Assembly: GCF_000306785.1 (NCBI RefSeq)
Contig: NC_017955.1
Coordinates: forward strand, 3,596,001-3,660,000
Source of the DNA: Modestobacter italicus
GTDB lineage: Bacteria; Actinomycetota; Actinomycetes; Mycobacteriales; Geodermatophilaceae
Reading direction: 5' to 3'
Length of the DNA: 64,000 bases
The notes beneath the pieces are model-generated. The model had not been told where the DNA came from. It ran no database searches and worked only from the letters and a program-made list of their open reading frames with translations. This document shows, one piece after another, positions 13,574-22,791 of this stretch (position 1 is the stretch's first letter; the number at the start of each line of letters is the position of its first letter). A program made the translations under genes and the position numbers.

Positions 13574-14494
13574 TCAGACGAGGACGTCGGCGACCAGGGC
13601 GATCGACAGCAGGGTCATGTAGGTGATCGACACCGAGAACAGCCGCATCGGCCGGTCGGGCACGCCCGCCTTGATCCGGTTGAGCCAGGCGTGCGACTCC
13701 GCGACGTACCAGGCGCCCAGGCCGAGGGTGGCGATCCCGGTGGTCCAGCCCAGCTGGGGGGTCACCGGGACCATCAGCAGCGAGACGACCAGGGTGCCCC
13801 AGGCCCAGGCCACGGACTGCCGCCCGACGCTGACCGGACCGGCCACCACCGAGAGCATCGGGACACCGGCCCGGAAGTAGTCGTAGCGGAACCGGCTGGC
13901 CAGCGCCCAGAAGTGCGGCATCTGCCAGCAGAAGACGATGCCGAAGAAGACCAGCGCCGGCCAGTCCAGCGACCCGGTGACCGCGGCCCAGCCGATGAGC
14001 ACCGGGGCGGCGCCGGGCAGCCCGCCGAAGACGGTGTTGTGGTGGGTCCGGCGCTTGAGCACCATCGTGTAGAGCACCGAGTAGGCCAGCACCGCGGCGG
14101 CCGCGAGCGCGGTGGCCAGCGGCGTGGTGAACAGCCCGAGCAGGACCAGCGAGACCCACGCCAGCAGCACGCCGAAGACCAGTGCGTTGCGGGGCCGGAT
14201 CACCCCGCTGGGGATCGGCCTGTCCCGGGTGCGGGACATCAGCCGGTCGATGTCCCGGTCGTACCAGCAGTTGATCGTGTTGGCGGCACCGGCGGCGAGC
14301 ATCCCGCCGACCAGGGTGGCCAGCACCAGCCCCGTGCCCGGCCAGCCCCCGGCGGCCAGCATCATCGCCGGCAGCGTGGTGACCAGCAGCAGCTCGACGA
14401 GCTTCGGCTTCGTCAGCGAGACGTAGGCGGCCACCGTGGCACGGCCCGAACGGGTCCGGACGCGGTCGACGCGAGGGCCGGCGATGGCCGTCAC
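13574..14494 (-). CDS. ctaB: Heme O synthase (protoheme IX farnesyltransferase, CtaB/CyoE)
   Basis: Transfers a farnesyl group to heme B to give heme O in the membrane. The UbiA-type prenyltransferase motifs are clear: NCWYDRDIDRLMSRTRDRPIP (first Asp-rich site) and the loop VLKRRTHHNTVFGGLPGAAP, with nine hydrophobic helices. The start is set at GTG 14494, giving 306 residues, close to the family's 300-310; a Shine-Dalgarno sequence is not obvious. The gene is divergent from tkt, the usual arrangement in Actinobacteria, and works with ctaA next door. A TAGAGT hexamer at 14577-14582 on the minus strand is a possible -10. Confidence 0.95.
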   Translation of the reverse strand: MTAIAGPRVDRVRTRSGRATVAAYVSLTKPKLVELLLVTTLPAMMLAAGGWPGTGLVLATLVGGMLAAGAANTINCWYDRDIDRLMSRTRDRPIPSGVIRPRNALVFGVLLAWVSLVLLGLFTTPLATALAAAAVLAYSVLYTMVLKRRTHHNTVFGGLPGAAPVLIGWAAVTGSLDWPALVFFGIVFCWQMPHFWALASRFRYDYFRAGVPMLSVVAGPVSVGRQSVAWAWGTLVVSLLMVPVTPQLGWTTGIATLGLGAWYVAESHAWLNRIKAGVPDRPMRLFSVSITYMTLLSIALVADVLV

Positions 14495-14810
14495 CGCGTG
14501 CCCGGGAGCGCGGCGTCGCGCGGGCAGCAGGGCACCACGAGGTCCTTCTCCGCCGGGGATGGGGTTGCCCCGCCACTCTAGCCCGGCCCCTCTCCGGGAA
14601 TGGGCGGGCACCACTAGGGTTTGATCACGTTGACTCTGCCTGAGAAGCGGGTAGGGCCGACGTCGAGGACGACGTCGCGCCCACGCTTCCGACCCTCGAC
14701 CGCACCGACCGGGGCGGCCGTGGTGTGCACCGTCGTCCGCCCGGGGAGGCCCCCCGTGCCCCCGGGCGGGTCCGACTCCGACCGATCCCCGAGGGAGCAC
14801 CGAGCGCCAC
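14495..14810. other. Divergent ctaB-tkt intergenic region with tkt promoter
   Basis: This 316-bp gap holds no credible gene. On the plus strand TTGACT (14630-14635) and TAGGGC (14652-14657), separated by 16 bp, form a plausible tkt promoter giving a leader of about 145 nt. The remainder is GC-rich and shows no riboswitch or palindrome that I recognise. Confidence 0.5.
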
Positions 14811-17042
<2,232 letters not shown>

Positions 17043-17078
17043 CCGACTCCCCCAACCGATCCGACAGGAGGGCATGAG

Positions 17079-18185
17079 ATGGCCCAGAACGAGAACCTGG
17101 CACAGCTGTCCAAGGCGGGGGTCGCCGTCTGGCTCGACGACCTCTCCCGTGACCGCATCCGCAGCGGGAACCTGCAGCAGCTGGTCGACGAGCACAGCGT
17201 CGTCGGCGTCACCACCAACCCGAGCATCTTCGCCGCGGCGATCAGCGGGTCGAAGTCCTACGACGACCAGCTGCACGCCCTCGCGGTGCGCAAGGTGAGC
17301 GTCGAGGAGGCGCTGCGCACCATCACCGCCGCCGACGTCCGCGACGCCTGCGACCTGCTCGCACCGGTCGCCGCGGCCACCGGCCGGGACGGCCGCGTGT
17401 CGCTCGAGGTCGCCCCGGGCCTGGCGCACGACGAGGACGCCACCGCCGCGGAGGCCGCCCACCTGTGGTGGCTGGTCGACCGGCCGAACCTGTTCATCAA
17501 GATCCCGGCGACCCTGGCGAGCCTCCCGGCGATCACCACCTCGATCGCCAAGGGGATCAGCGTCAACGTCACGCTGATCTTCAGCATCGAGCGGTACAAG
17601 GCGGTCATGGACGCCTACATCTCCGGCCTGGAGCAGCGGCTGGCCGAGGACCCGGAGGCCTCCTTCGACGGCATCGAGTCGGTCGCCTCGTTCTTCGTGT
17701 CCCGCGTGGACACCGAGATCGACAAGCGGCTGGACGCCTCCGGTGCCGACGCCTCGCTCAAGGGCAAGGCCGGCGTGGCCAACGCCCAGCTGGCCTACCA
17801 GGCCTACGAGGAGGTCTTCTCCTCCGACCGCTGGAAGGCCCTGGAGGCCAAGGGCGCGAGCAAGCAGCGCCCGCTGTGGGCCTCGACCGGCGTGAAGAAC
17901 CCGGAGTACTCGGACACGCTCTACCTCTCCGAGCTCATCGCCCCGGACACGGTCAACACCATGCCGGAGAAGACGATGCAGGCCTACGCCGACCACGGCC
18001 AGGCCGGCACCTCGGTGCAGTCCTCCTACGCCGACGCCGAGAAGGTCATGGCGGACGTCGCCGCGGCCGGGGTCGACCTGGACGACGTCTTCCGCGTGCT
18101 CGAGGAGGAGGCCGTGCAGAAGTTCGTCGACGCCTGGGACGAGCTGACCGGCTCGGTCCAGGAGCAGCTGCAGGACAAGGCCTGA
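17079..18185 (+). CDS. tal: Transaldolase
   Basis: Catalyses transfer of the dihydroxyacetone unit from sedoheptulose 7-phosphate to glyceraldehyde 3-phosphate through a Schiff base. The 368-residue protein is the long actinobacterial form. Visible blocks are [14 protein letters not shown] near residue 45, the lysine in [11 protein letters not shown], and [22 protein letters not shown] 17079 is preceded by ACAGGAGGGC. It follows tkt after 36 bp and is separated from zwf by a strong hairpin. Confidence 0.97.
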   Translation: MAQNENLAQLSKAGVAVWLDDLSRDRIRSGNLQQLVDEHSVVGVTTNPSIFAAAISGSKSYDDQLHALAVRKVSVEEALRTITAADVRDACDLLAPVAAATGRDGRVSLEVAPGLAHDEDATAAEAAHLWWLVDRPNLFIKIPATLASLPAITTSIAKGISVNVTLIFSIERYKAVMDAYISGLEQRLAEDPEASFDGIESVASFFVSRVDTEIDKRLDASGADASLKGKAGVANAQLAYQAYEEVFSSDRWKALEAKGASKQRPLWASTGVKNPEYSDTLYLSELIAPDTVNTMPEKTMQAYADHGQAGTSVQSSYADAEKVMADVAAAGVDLDDVFRVLEEEAVQKFVDAWDELTGSVQEQLQDKA

Positions 18186-18220
18186 CGGCCTAGCACGACC
18201 CACCCCACCACCCGCTCCAC

Positions 18221-18262
18221 CCACCCGCCGTCCGGTCCGGAGCAGCACCGGACGGCGGGTGG
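18221..18262. terminator. 16-bp perfect hairpin between tal and zwf
   Basis: The stem 18221-18236 pairs perfectly with 18247-18262 around a 10-nt loop. It lies 36 bp after the tal stop and 28 bp before the zwf ATG. Without a U-tract it could be a partial terminator or an RNA-stabilising element that sets different levels of tal and zwf transcripts. Confidence 0.65.
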
Positions 18263-18289
18263 TCCTGCGAGAACCCGAGGACGGAAGAG

Positions 18290-19807
18290 ATGCCCACCAA
18301 CCCGCTGCGGGATCCGCGGGACCGACGGCTGCCCCGCGTACCGGAGCCCTGCGCCCTGGTCGTGTTCGGCATCACCGGGGACCTGGCCCGCAAGAAGCTG
18401 CTGCCGGCGGTCTACGACCTGGCCAACCGCGGCCTGCTGCCGACCAACTTCGCGCTGCTGGGCTTCGCCCGCCGCGACTGGGGCGACGTGGAGTTCTCCG
18501 AGCTCGCCCGCTCCGCCGCCCGCGAGCACGCCCGCACCCCGTGGCGCGAGGAGGTCTGGGAGCGGTTGGCCAACAGCGTGCGCTTCGTCCAGGGCTCCTT
18601 CGACGACGACAACGCCTTCGACGAGCTGGCCAGCAACCTGGCCGAGCTGGAGGGCACCCACGGCATCGGCGGCAACGCGGCGTTCTACCTGTCCATCCCG
18701 CCGGCCATGTTCCCCACGGTGCTCAAGCAGATGGCGCGCACCGGGATGGCCGAGAGCACCCCGGACCGGTGGCGGCGGGTGGTCGTGGAGAAGCCCTTCG
18801 GCAACGACCTGCAGTCCAGCCGCGAGCTGAACGCCCTGGTCGACTCGGTGTTCACCGCCGACGACGTGTTCCGCATCGACCACTACCTGGGCAAGGAGAC
18901 GGTCCAGAACCTGCTGGCCCTCCGCTTCGCCAACGAGCTGTTCGAGCCGGTCTGGAACGGCCACCACGTCGACTCCGTGCAGATCACCATGGCCGAGGAC
19001 GTCGGCATCGGCGGCCGGGCCGGGTTCTACGAGAAGACCGGCGCCGCCCGGGACGTGCTGCAGAACCACCTGCTGCAGCTGCTGGCGCTCACCGCCATGG
19101 AGGAGCCGGTCGAGTTCTCCGCCGAGGAGATCCGCACCGAGAAGCTCAAGGTGCTGCGCGCGGTGTCCGTGCCCGAGGACAAGGCCCGCTTCGCCGTCCG
19201 CGGCCAGTACGAGCAGGGCTGGCTGGCCGGTCAGCGGGCCACCGGCTACCGGCAAGAGGAGGGCGTCAGCCCGGACTCCACCACCGAGACCTACGCCGCC
19301 GTCCGGCTCGGCGTGGAGACCCGCCGCTGGGCCGGCGTCCCGTTCTACCTGCGCACCGGCAAGCGGCTGCCCCGCCGGGTCACCGAGATCGCGCTGGTCT
19401 TCAAGCGCGCCCCGCACCTGCCCTTCGCGCCGACGGACACCGAGGAGCTGGGCCACAACCAGCTGGTGATCCGGGTGCAGCCCGACGAGGGCATGACGCT
19501 GAAGTTCGGCTCCAAGGTCCCGGGCAGCGTGATGGAGGTCCGGGACGTCGCGATGGACTTCCTCTACGGCGAGCAGTTCACCGAGGCCAGCCCCGAGGCC
19601 TACGAGCGGCTGCTGCTCGACGTGCTGCTCGGCGACGCGACCCTCTTCCCGCGCAACGCCGAGGTGGAGGCCTCCTGGGCGGTCATCGACCCGCTGGAGG
19701 ACTTCTGGGCCGGCACGACGCCGTACTCCTACCGGGCCGGCGAGTGGGGCCCGCGCGCGGCCGAGGACATGCTCGCCGCCGAGGGGCGCCAGTGGCGCCG
19801 GCCGTGA
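18290..19807 (+). CDS. zwf: Glucose-6-phosphate 1-dehydrogenase
   Basis: Makes 6-phosphogluconolactone and NADPH, the entry step of the oxidative pentose phosphate pathway. The 505-residue protein has the nucleotide-binding motif GITGDLARKKLLPA near residue 28, the catalytic RIDHYLGKE, and the substrate-binding EKPFG; length is normal. ATG 18290 follows GAGGACGGAAGAG. Next to it lies opcA, whose product is needed for activity in several actinobacteria. No glucose-6-phosphate isomerase gene sits between tal and zwf, although some relatives have one there. Confidence 0.98.
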   Translation: MPTNPLRDPRDRRLPRVPEPCALVVFGITGDLARKKLLPAVYDLANRGLLPTNFALLGFARRDWGDVEFSELARSAAREHARTPWREEVWERLANSVRFVQGSFDDDNAFDELASNLAELEGTHGIGGNAAFYLSIPPAMFPTVLKQMARTGMAESTPDRWRRVVVEKPFGNDLQSSRELNALVDSVFTADDVFRIDHYLGKETVQNLLALRFANELFEPVWNGHHVDSVQITMAEDVGIGGRAGFYEKTGAARDVLQNHLLQLLALTAMEEPVEFSAEEIRTEKLKVLRAVSVPEDKARFAVRGQYEQGWLAGQRATGYRQEEGVSPDSTTETYAAVRLGVETRRWAGVPFYLRTGKRLPRRVTEIALVFKRAPHLPFAPTDTEELGHNQLVIRVQPDEGMTLKFGSKVPGSVMEVRDVAMDFLYGEQFTEASPEAYERLLLDVLLGDATLFPRNAEVEASWAVIDPLEDFWAGTTPYSYRAGEWGPRAAEDMLAAEGRQWRRP

Positions 19808-19844
19808 CCGCCCACCCGTCTCCCCGCACCCCCTGGAGCACCTC

Positions 19845-21038
19845 ATGACGACGTTGTGGGACACCACCGGATCCGCGGTGGTCAAGGAACTGGCCAACCA
19901 GCGGCGCACCGGCGGCGCGGTCATGAGCGGCGTCGCGCTGACCCTGGTGGTCGTCGCCGACGAGAGCCGGGTCAACGAGGCCGAGCAGGCCGCCACGGCT
20001 GCGGCCGAGCTGCACCCGTGCCGGCTGCTCGTCGTCGTGCGCCGGCAGATCGAGGCACCGGTGCCGCGGCTGGACGCCGAGGTGCAGATCGGCGGCCGGC
20101 TGGGCCCCGGCGAGGCCGTGGTGATGCGGATGTACGGCCGGCTCGGGCTGCACGCCGAGTCCGTGGTGCTGCCGCTGCTCGCTGCGGACGCACCCGTCGT
20201 CACCTGGTGGCACACGCCCCCGCCGGAGCGGGTGTCCACCGACGCGCTCGGCGTCATCGCCGACCGGCGGATCAGCGACTGCTCCATGTCCGAGGACCCC
20301 ATCTCGGCGCTGCGGGTCCGGGCCCGGGACTACGCGCCGGGTGACACCGACCTGACCTGGACCCGCAGCACCCCGTGGCGGGCCACCCTGGCCTCGACGC
20401 TGGACTCGGTCTCCGGCCGTCGCGGCGAGCCCGTCGAGGTGCTCGGCGGCGAGGTCACCGGCGACCCGGAGAACGCCACCGCCCGGCTGGTCGCCGGCTG
20501 GCTGACCTCCCGGTGCGGGTGCCCGATCGAGGTCGTGCCCGGACCGCGCGTCCCGGGGTCGTCCGGCATCGACTCGATCACCCTGCGGCTGGACCAGGAC
20601 GAGGAGGTGCGCCTGCAGGACGACCGCAAGGGCGGCGCGGTCATCCAGCAGCCGTTCCGGCCCGAGTCCGTGGTCGCGCTGCCGGAGCGCTCGCTGGGTG
20701 AGCTGCTCGGCGAGGAGCTGCGCCGGCTCGACCAGGACGAGCCGTTCAGCGAGGCGCTGGAGGTCGTCACCGGCGAGACCGGGCTGGCCGAGCGGCCGCC
20801 GATCCGCGAGCACACCTGGTTCGACCCGATGAAGCCGCAGCAGTCCGCGGCCGACGCCGAGGCCGAGCTGACCTCGGACGCGACCTCCGACGGCGGCACC
20901 GCCGCCACCGCGGCGCCGACCGTGCCGCCGACCTCGGCGGACACCGACGACGTCGCGCTGAACGGCGAGCACGACTCCCCCGCCGACGACTCTGAGGAGC
21001 AGCACGCGGTGCAGGCCGCGGAGGGCGGTGCCCGATGA
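19845..21038 (+). CDS. opcA: Glucose-6-phosphate dehydrogenase assembly protein OpcA
   Basis: OpcA is a redox-linked activator/assembly factor of glucose-6-phosphate dehydrogenase in Actinobacteria and Cyanobacteria. The conserved core runs to about residue 330 (WDTTGSAVVKELANQRRTGGAV at the start, VVTWWHTPPPE, RRISDCSMSEDP, DLTWTRSTPWRA). The last 65 residues are an acidic, Ala/Thr-rich tail of low complexity, longer than in many relatives and probably disordered. The gene follows zwf after 37 bp and overlaps pgl by 4 bp. Confidence 0.95.
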   Translation: MTTLWDTTGSAVVKELANQRRTGGAVMSGVALTLVVVADESRVNEAEQAATAAAELHPCRLLVVVRRQIEAPVPRLDAEVQIGGRLGPGEAVVMRMYGRLGLHAESVVLPLLAADAPVVTWWHTPPPERVSTDALGVIADRRISDCSMSEDPISALRVRARDYAPGDTDLTWTRSTPWRATLASTLDSVSGRRGEPVEVLGGEVTGDPENATARLVAGWLTSRCGCPIEVVPGPRVPGSSGIDSITLRLDQDEEVRLQDDRKGGAVIQQPFRPESVVALPERSLGELLGEELRRLDQDEPFSEALEVVTGETGLAERPPIREHTWFDPMKPQQSAADAEAELTSDATSDGGTAATAAPTVPPTSADTDDVALNGEHDSPADDSEEQHAVQAAEGGAR

Positions 21039-21847
21039 GCCAGTTCTCCCCCGGCGAGCGGATCGAGGAGGCGCTCAGCGAGGAGGGCCTGCCGACGCCG
21101 GACGTGGTCGTCGAGCCGGACGCCGACCGGCTGGCCCGGGCGGTCTCCTCCGCGCTGGTGGCCCGGCTGGCCGCCGCCCAGGCCGTGCACGGGACGGCGT
21201 CGGTGGTGCTCACCGGAGGTGGCATCGGCACCGCCGTGCTGCAGCGGGTCGCCGACCTGGCCGCCGAGCCCGAGCACGCCGTCGTCGACTGGCAGCAGGT
21301 CGACGTGTGGTGGGGCGACGAACGGTTCGTCCCGGCCGACTCCGACGACCGCAACGAGCTCGGCGCCCGGGCGGCCTTCCTCGGCCGGGTCGGGCTGGAC
21401 CCGGAGCGCATCCACCCGATGCCCTCCTCCGACGCCGGCTTCGACGAGCCCGAGGAGGCGGCCGCCTGGTACGCCGAGCAGCTCGCCGCGGTGGCCGGCG
21501 ACGACCGGGCCGTGCCCCGCATCGACGTGCTGATGCTCGGGATGGGGCCGGAGGGCCACGTCGCGTCGATCTTCCCGGACTCCCCGGCCGTCTCCGACGA
21601 GCGGCCGGTCGTCGCGGTGCGGGACTGCCCGAAGCCGCCCCCGACCCGGATCAGCCTGGGCTTCTCCGCGATCACCTCCGCCGAGGAGGTCTGGCTGCTG
21701 GTCAGCGGCGAGGGCAAGGCCGAGGCCGTCGCCCGCGCGCTCGGCGGTGCCACCCGCTCCGACCTGCCGGCCGCCGGTGCCCGGGGACGCCGGGCCACCC
21801 GCTGGCTCCTCGACGCGGCAGCTGCGAGCCGACTCCCGCGGGACTGA
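21035..21847 (+). CDS. pgl: 6-phosphogluconolactonase
   Basis: Hydrolyses 6-phosphogluconolactone made by Zwf. The 270-residue sequence has the SugarP isomerase-like fold marks: VLTGGGIGTAVLQ, WWGDERFVPADSDDRN (active-site DERFVP), DVLMLGMGPEGHVASIFP and the C-terminal LVSGEGKAEAVARAL. ATG 21035 lies within the opcA stop (ATGA), so translation is coupled. It ends the pentose phosphate operon before a bidirectional terminator. Confidence 0.96.
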   Translation: MSQFSPGERIEEALSEEGLPTPDVVVEPDADRLARAVSSALVARLAAAQAVHGTASVVLTGGGIGTAVLQRVADLAAEPEHAVVDWQQVDVWWGDERFVPADSDDRNELGARAAFLGRVGLDPERIHPMPSSDAGFDEPEEAAAWYAEQLAAVAGDDRAVPRIDVLMLGMGPEGHVASIFPDSPAVSDERPVVAVRDCPKPPPTRISLGFSAITSAEEVWLLVSGEGKAEAVARALGGATRSDLPAAGARGRRATRWLLDAAAASRLPRD

Positions 21848-21893
21848 CCGACGACGGCCCCCTCCCCGGACCGGGGAGGGGGCCGTCGGTCAG
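21844..21893. terminator. Bidirectional terminator between pgl and rbpA
   Basis: A 14-bp perfect stem (21854-21867 with 21873-21886) with a 5-nt loop is extended by an outer 7-bp helix (21844-21850 with 21887-21893) across a 3-nt bulge. It overlaps the stop codons of the convergent genes pgl and rbpA. Confidence 0.85.
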
Positions 21894-22231
21894 GCGCCTC
21901 GGCGGGCGCGGAGGCGGCTGAGCGCCTCCTCGAGGAGGGCGTCGCCGTCCTCGTCGCTGCGCCGCTCGCGCACGTAGGCGAGGTGCGTCTTGTACGGCTC
22001 CGTGCGCGGGGCCGGTGGCGGGTTCTGCTGGTCGGTCCCGGCCGGGAGTCCGCAGCGCGGGCAGTCCCAGGTCTCCGGGACCTCGATGTCGGCCGCGAAG
22101 GCGATCCGCGACTCGTGTCCGTTGGCGCACCAGAACCCGATCCGGTTCCGTGGCGCCGTCTCGCCGCGCTCCGCTTCTCCCATCGGTCCCGCACCGACCC
22201 GGCTCCCCCGGATCGCGTTCCCACCAGCCAC
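21890..22231 (-). CDS. rbpA: RbpA, RNA polymerase-binding transcription activator
   Basis: RbpA binds RNA polymerase and the principal sigma factor and stabilises open complexes; it is specific to Actinobacteria. The 113 residues show the N-terminal AIRGSRVGAG, the core domain with Cys/His pattern FWCANGHE...WDCPRCG, and the C-terminal sigma-interaction domain KTHLAYVRERRSDEDGDALLEEALSRLRARRG. The start is GTG 22231, eight bases after AGGGGG; the longer frame to 22258 lacks this support and adds residues not seen in the family. Confidence 0.95.
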   Translation of the reverse strand: MAGGNAIRGSRVGAGPMGEAERGETAPRNRIGFWCANGHESRIAFAADIEVPETWDCPRCGLPAGTDQQNPPPAPRTEPYKTHLAYVRERRSDEDGDALLEEALSRLRARRGA

Positions 22232-22292
22232 GAGCGGCCCCCTGATCGTCGCCACCACCGCGGTCCCAGTTGATCACCGCTCGGGCAGTCTA

Positions 22293-22307
22293 GGGCCTCT
22301 CAGGCCC
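22293..22307. promoter_or_regulatory. 15-bp palindrome in the rbpA upstream region
   Basis: GGGCCT-CTC-AGGCCC is a perfect inverted repeat about 65 bp upstream of the rbpA start. On the minus strand a TAGACT hexamer (22288-22293) partly overlaps it and could be a -10 box, so the dyad could be an operator or the base of a 5' UTR hairpin. Confidence 0.35.
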
Positions 22308-22371
22308 GTCTCAGGTCACGATGCGGACACCGTCAGTACCGGCACGCGATCGTCCGGCAGAAACCCGGCAT

Positions 22372-22384
22372 GGCACTGAGTGCC
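22372..22384. promoter_or_regulatory. 13-bp palindrome GGCACTGAGTGCC
   Basis: A perfect dyad typical of a regulator binding site lies between rbpA and the repeat downstream of secG, about 140 bp upstream of the rbpA start. No cognate regulator can be named. Confidence 0.35.
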
Positions 22385-22395
22385 TGGTCAGCGCG

Positions 22396-22470
22396 GTGAG
22401 GTGCTGGAACGGCCCCCTCTCAGGGGCCCGCCCTGAGCTTGCGAAGGGTGGGGGGAGAGGGGGTCCTTCG
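22396..22470 (-). repeat. Dispersed structured 3' element, copy B (after secG)
   Basis: It starts directly after the secG stop codon with CGAAGGACCCCC and folds as outer stem CCCCCTCTC/GAGAGGGGG around inner stem CCC-A-CCCT/AGGG-C-GGG capped by TCGCAAGCTC, followed by a conserved flank GTTCCAGCAC. See copies at 2054-2111 and 63302-63380. Confidence 0.8.
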
Positions 22471-22704
22471 TCAGACCTTGAGCAGGATGCCCAGACCGAC
22501 GATGCAGACCGCCCAGACCAGGCCGGCGAAGACGGTCAGCCGGTTGAGGTTCTTCTCCACCACCGAGCTGCCGGACAGCTGCGAGGAGACCGCGCCACCG
22601 AACATCGACGACAGACCGCCGCCCTTGCCGCGGTGCAGCAGGATGAGCACGATCAGCAGCACGCTGGTGAGGACCAGCAGCACGTTGAGGACCAGCTCGA
22701 TCAT
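22471..22704 (-). CDS. secG: SecG, preprotein translocase subunit
   Basis: Small accessory subunit of the SecYEG channel. The 77 residues contain two membrane helices (residues 4-24 and 56-75) separated by the family loop HRGKGGGLSSMFGGAVSSQLSGSSVVEKNL. ATG 22704 follows AGGAGA. It stands at the end of the glycolytic operon as in many Actinobacteria, here separated from tpiA by a lipoprotein gene. Confidence 0.96.
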   Translation of the reverse strand: MIELVLNVLLVLTSVLLIVLILLHRGKGGGLSSMFGGAVSSQLSGSSVVEKNLNRLTVFAGLVWAVCIVGLGILLKV

Positions 22705-22791
22705 CGTCAGTCTCCTGTCCTCATGCCCACGGGGTGTGGACTCGCACCCGGTGGGCCGGGGGCACGACGGCCCAGCCTAGCCGACGGGGCA

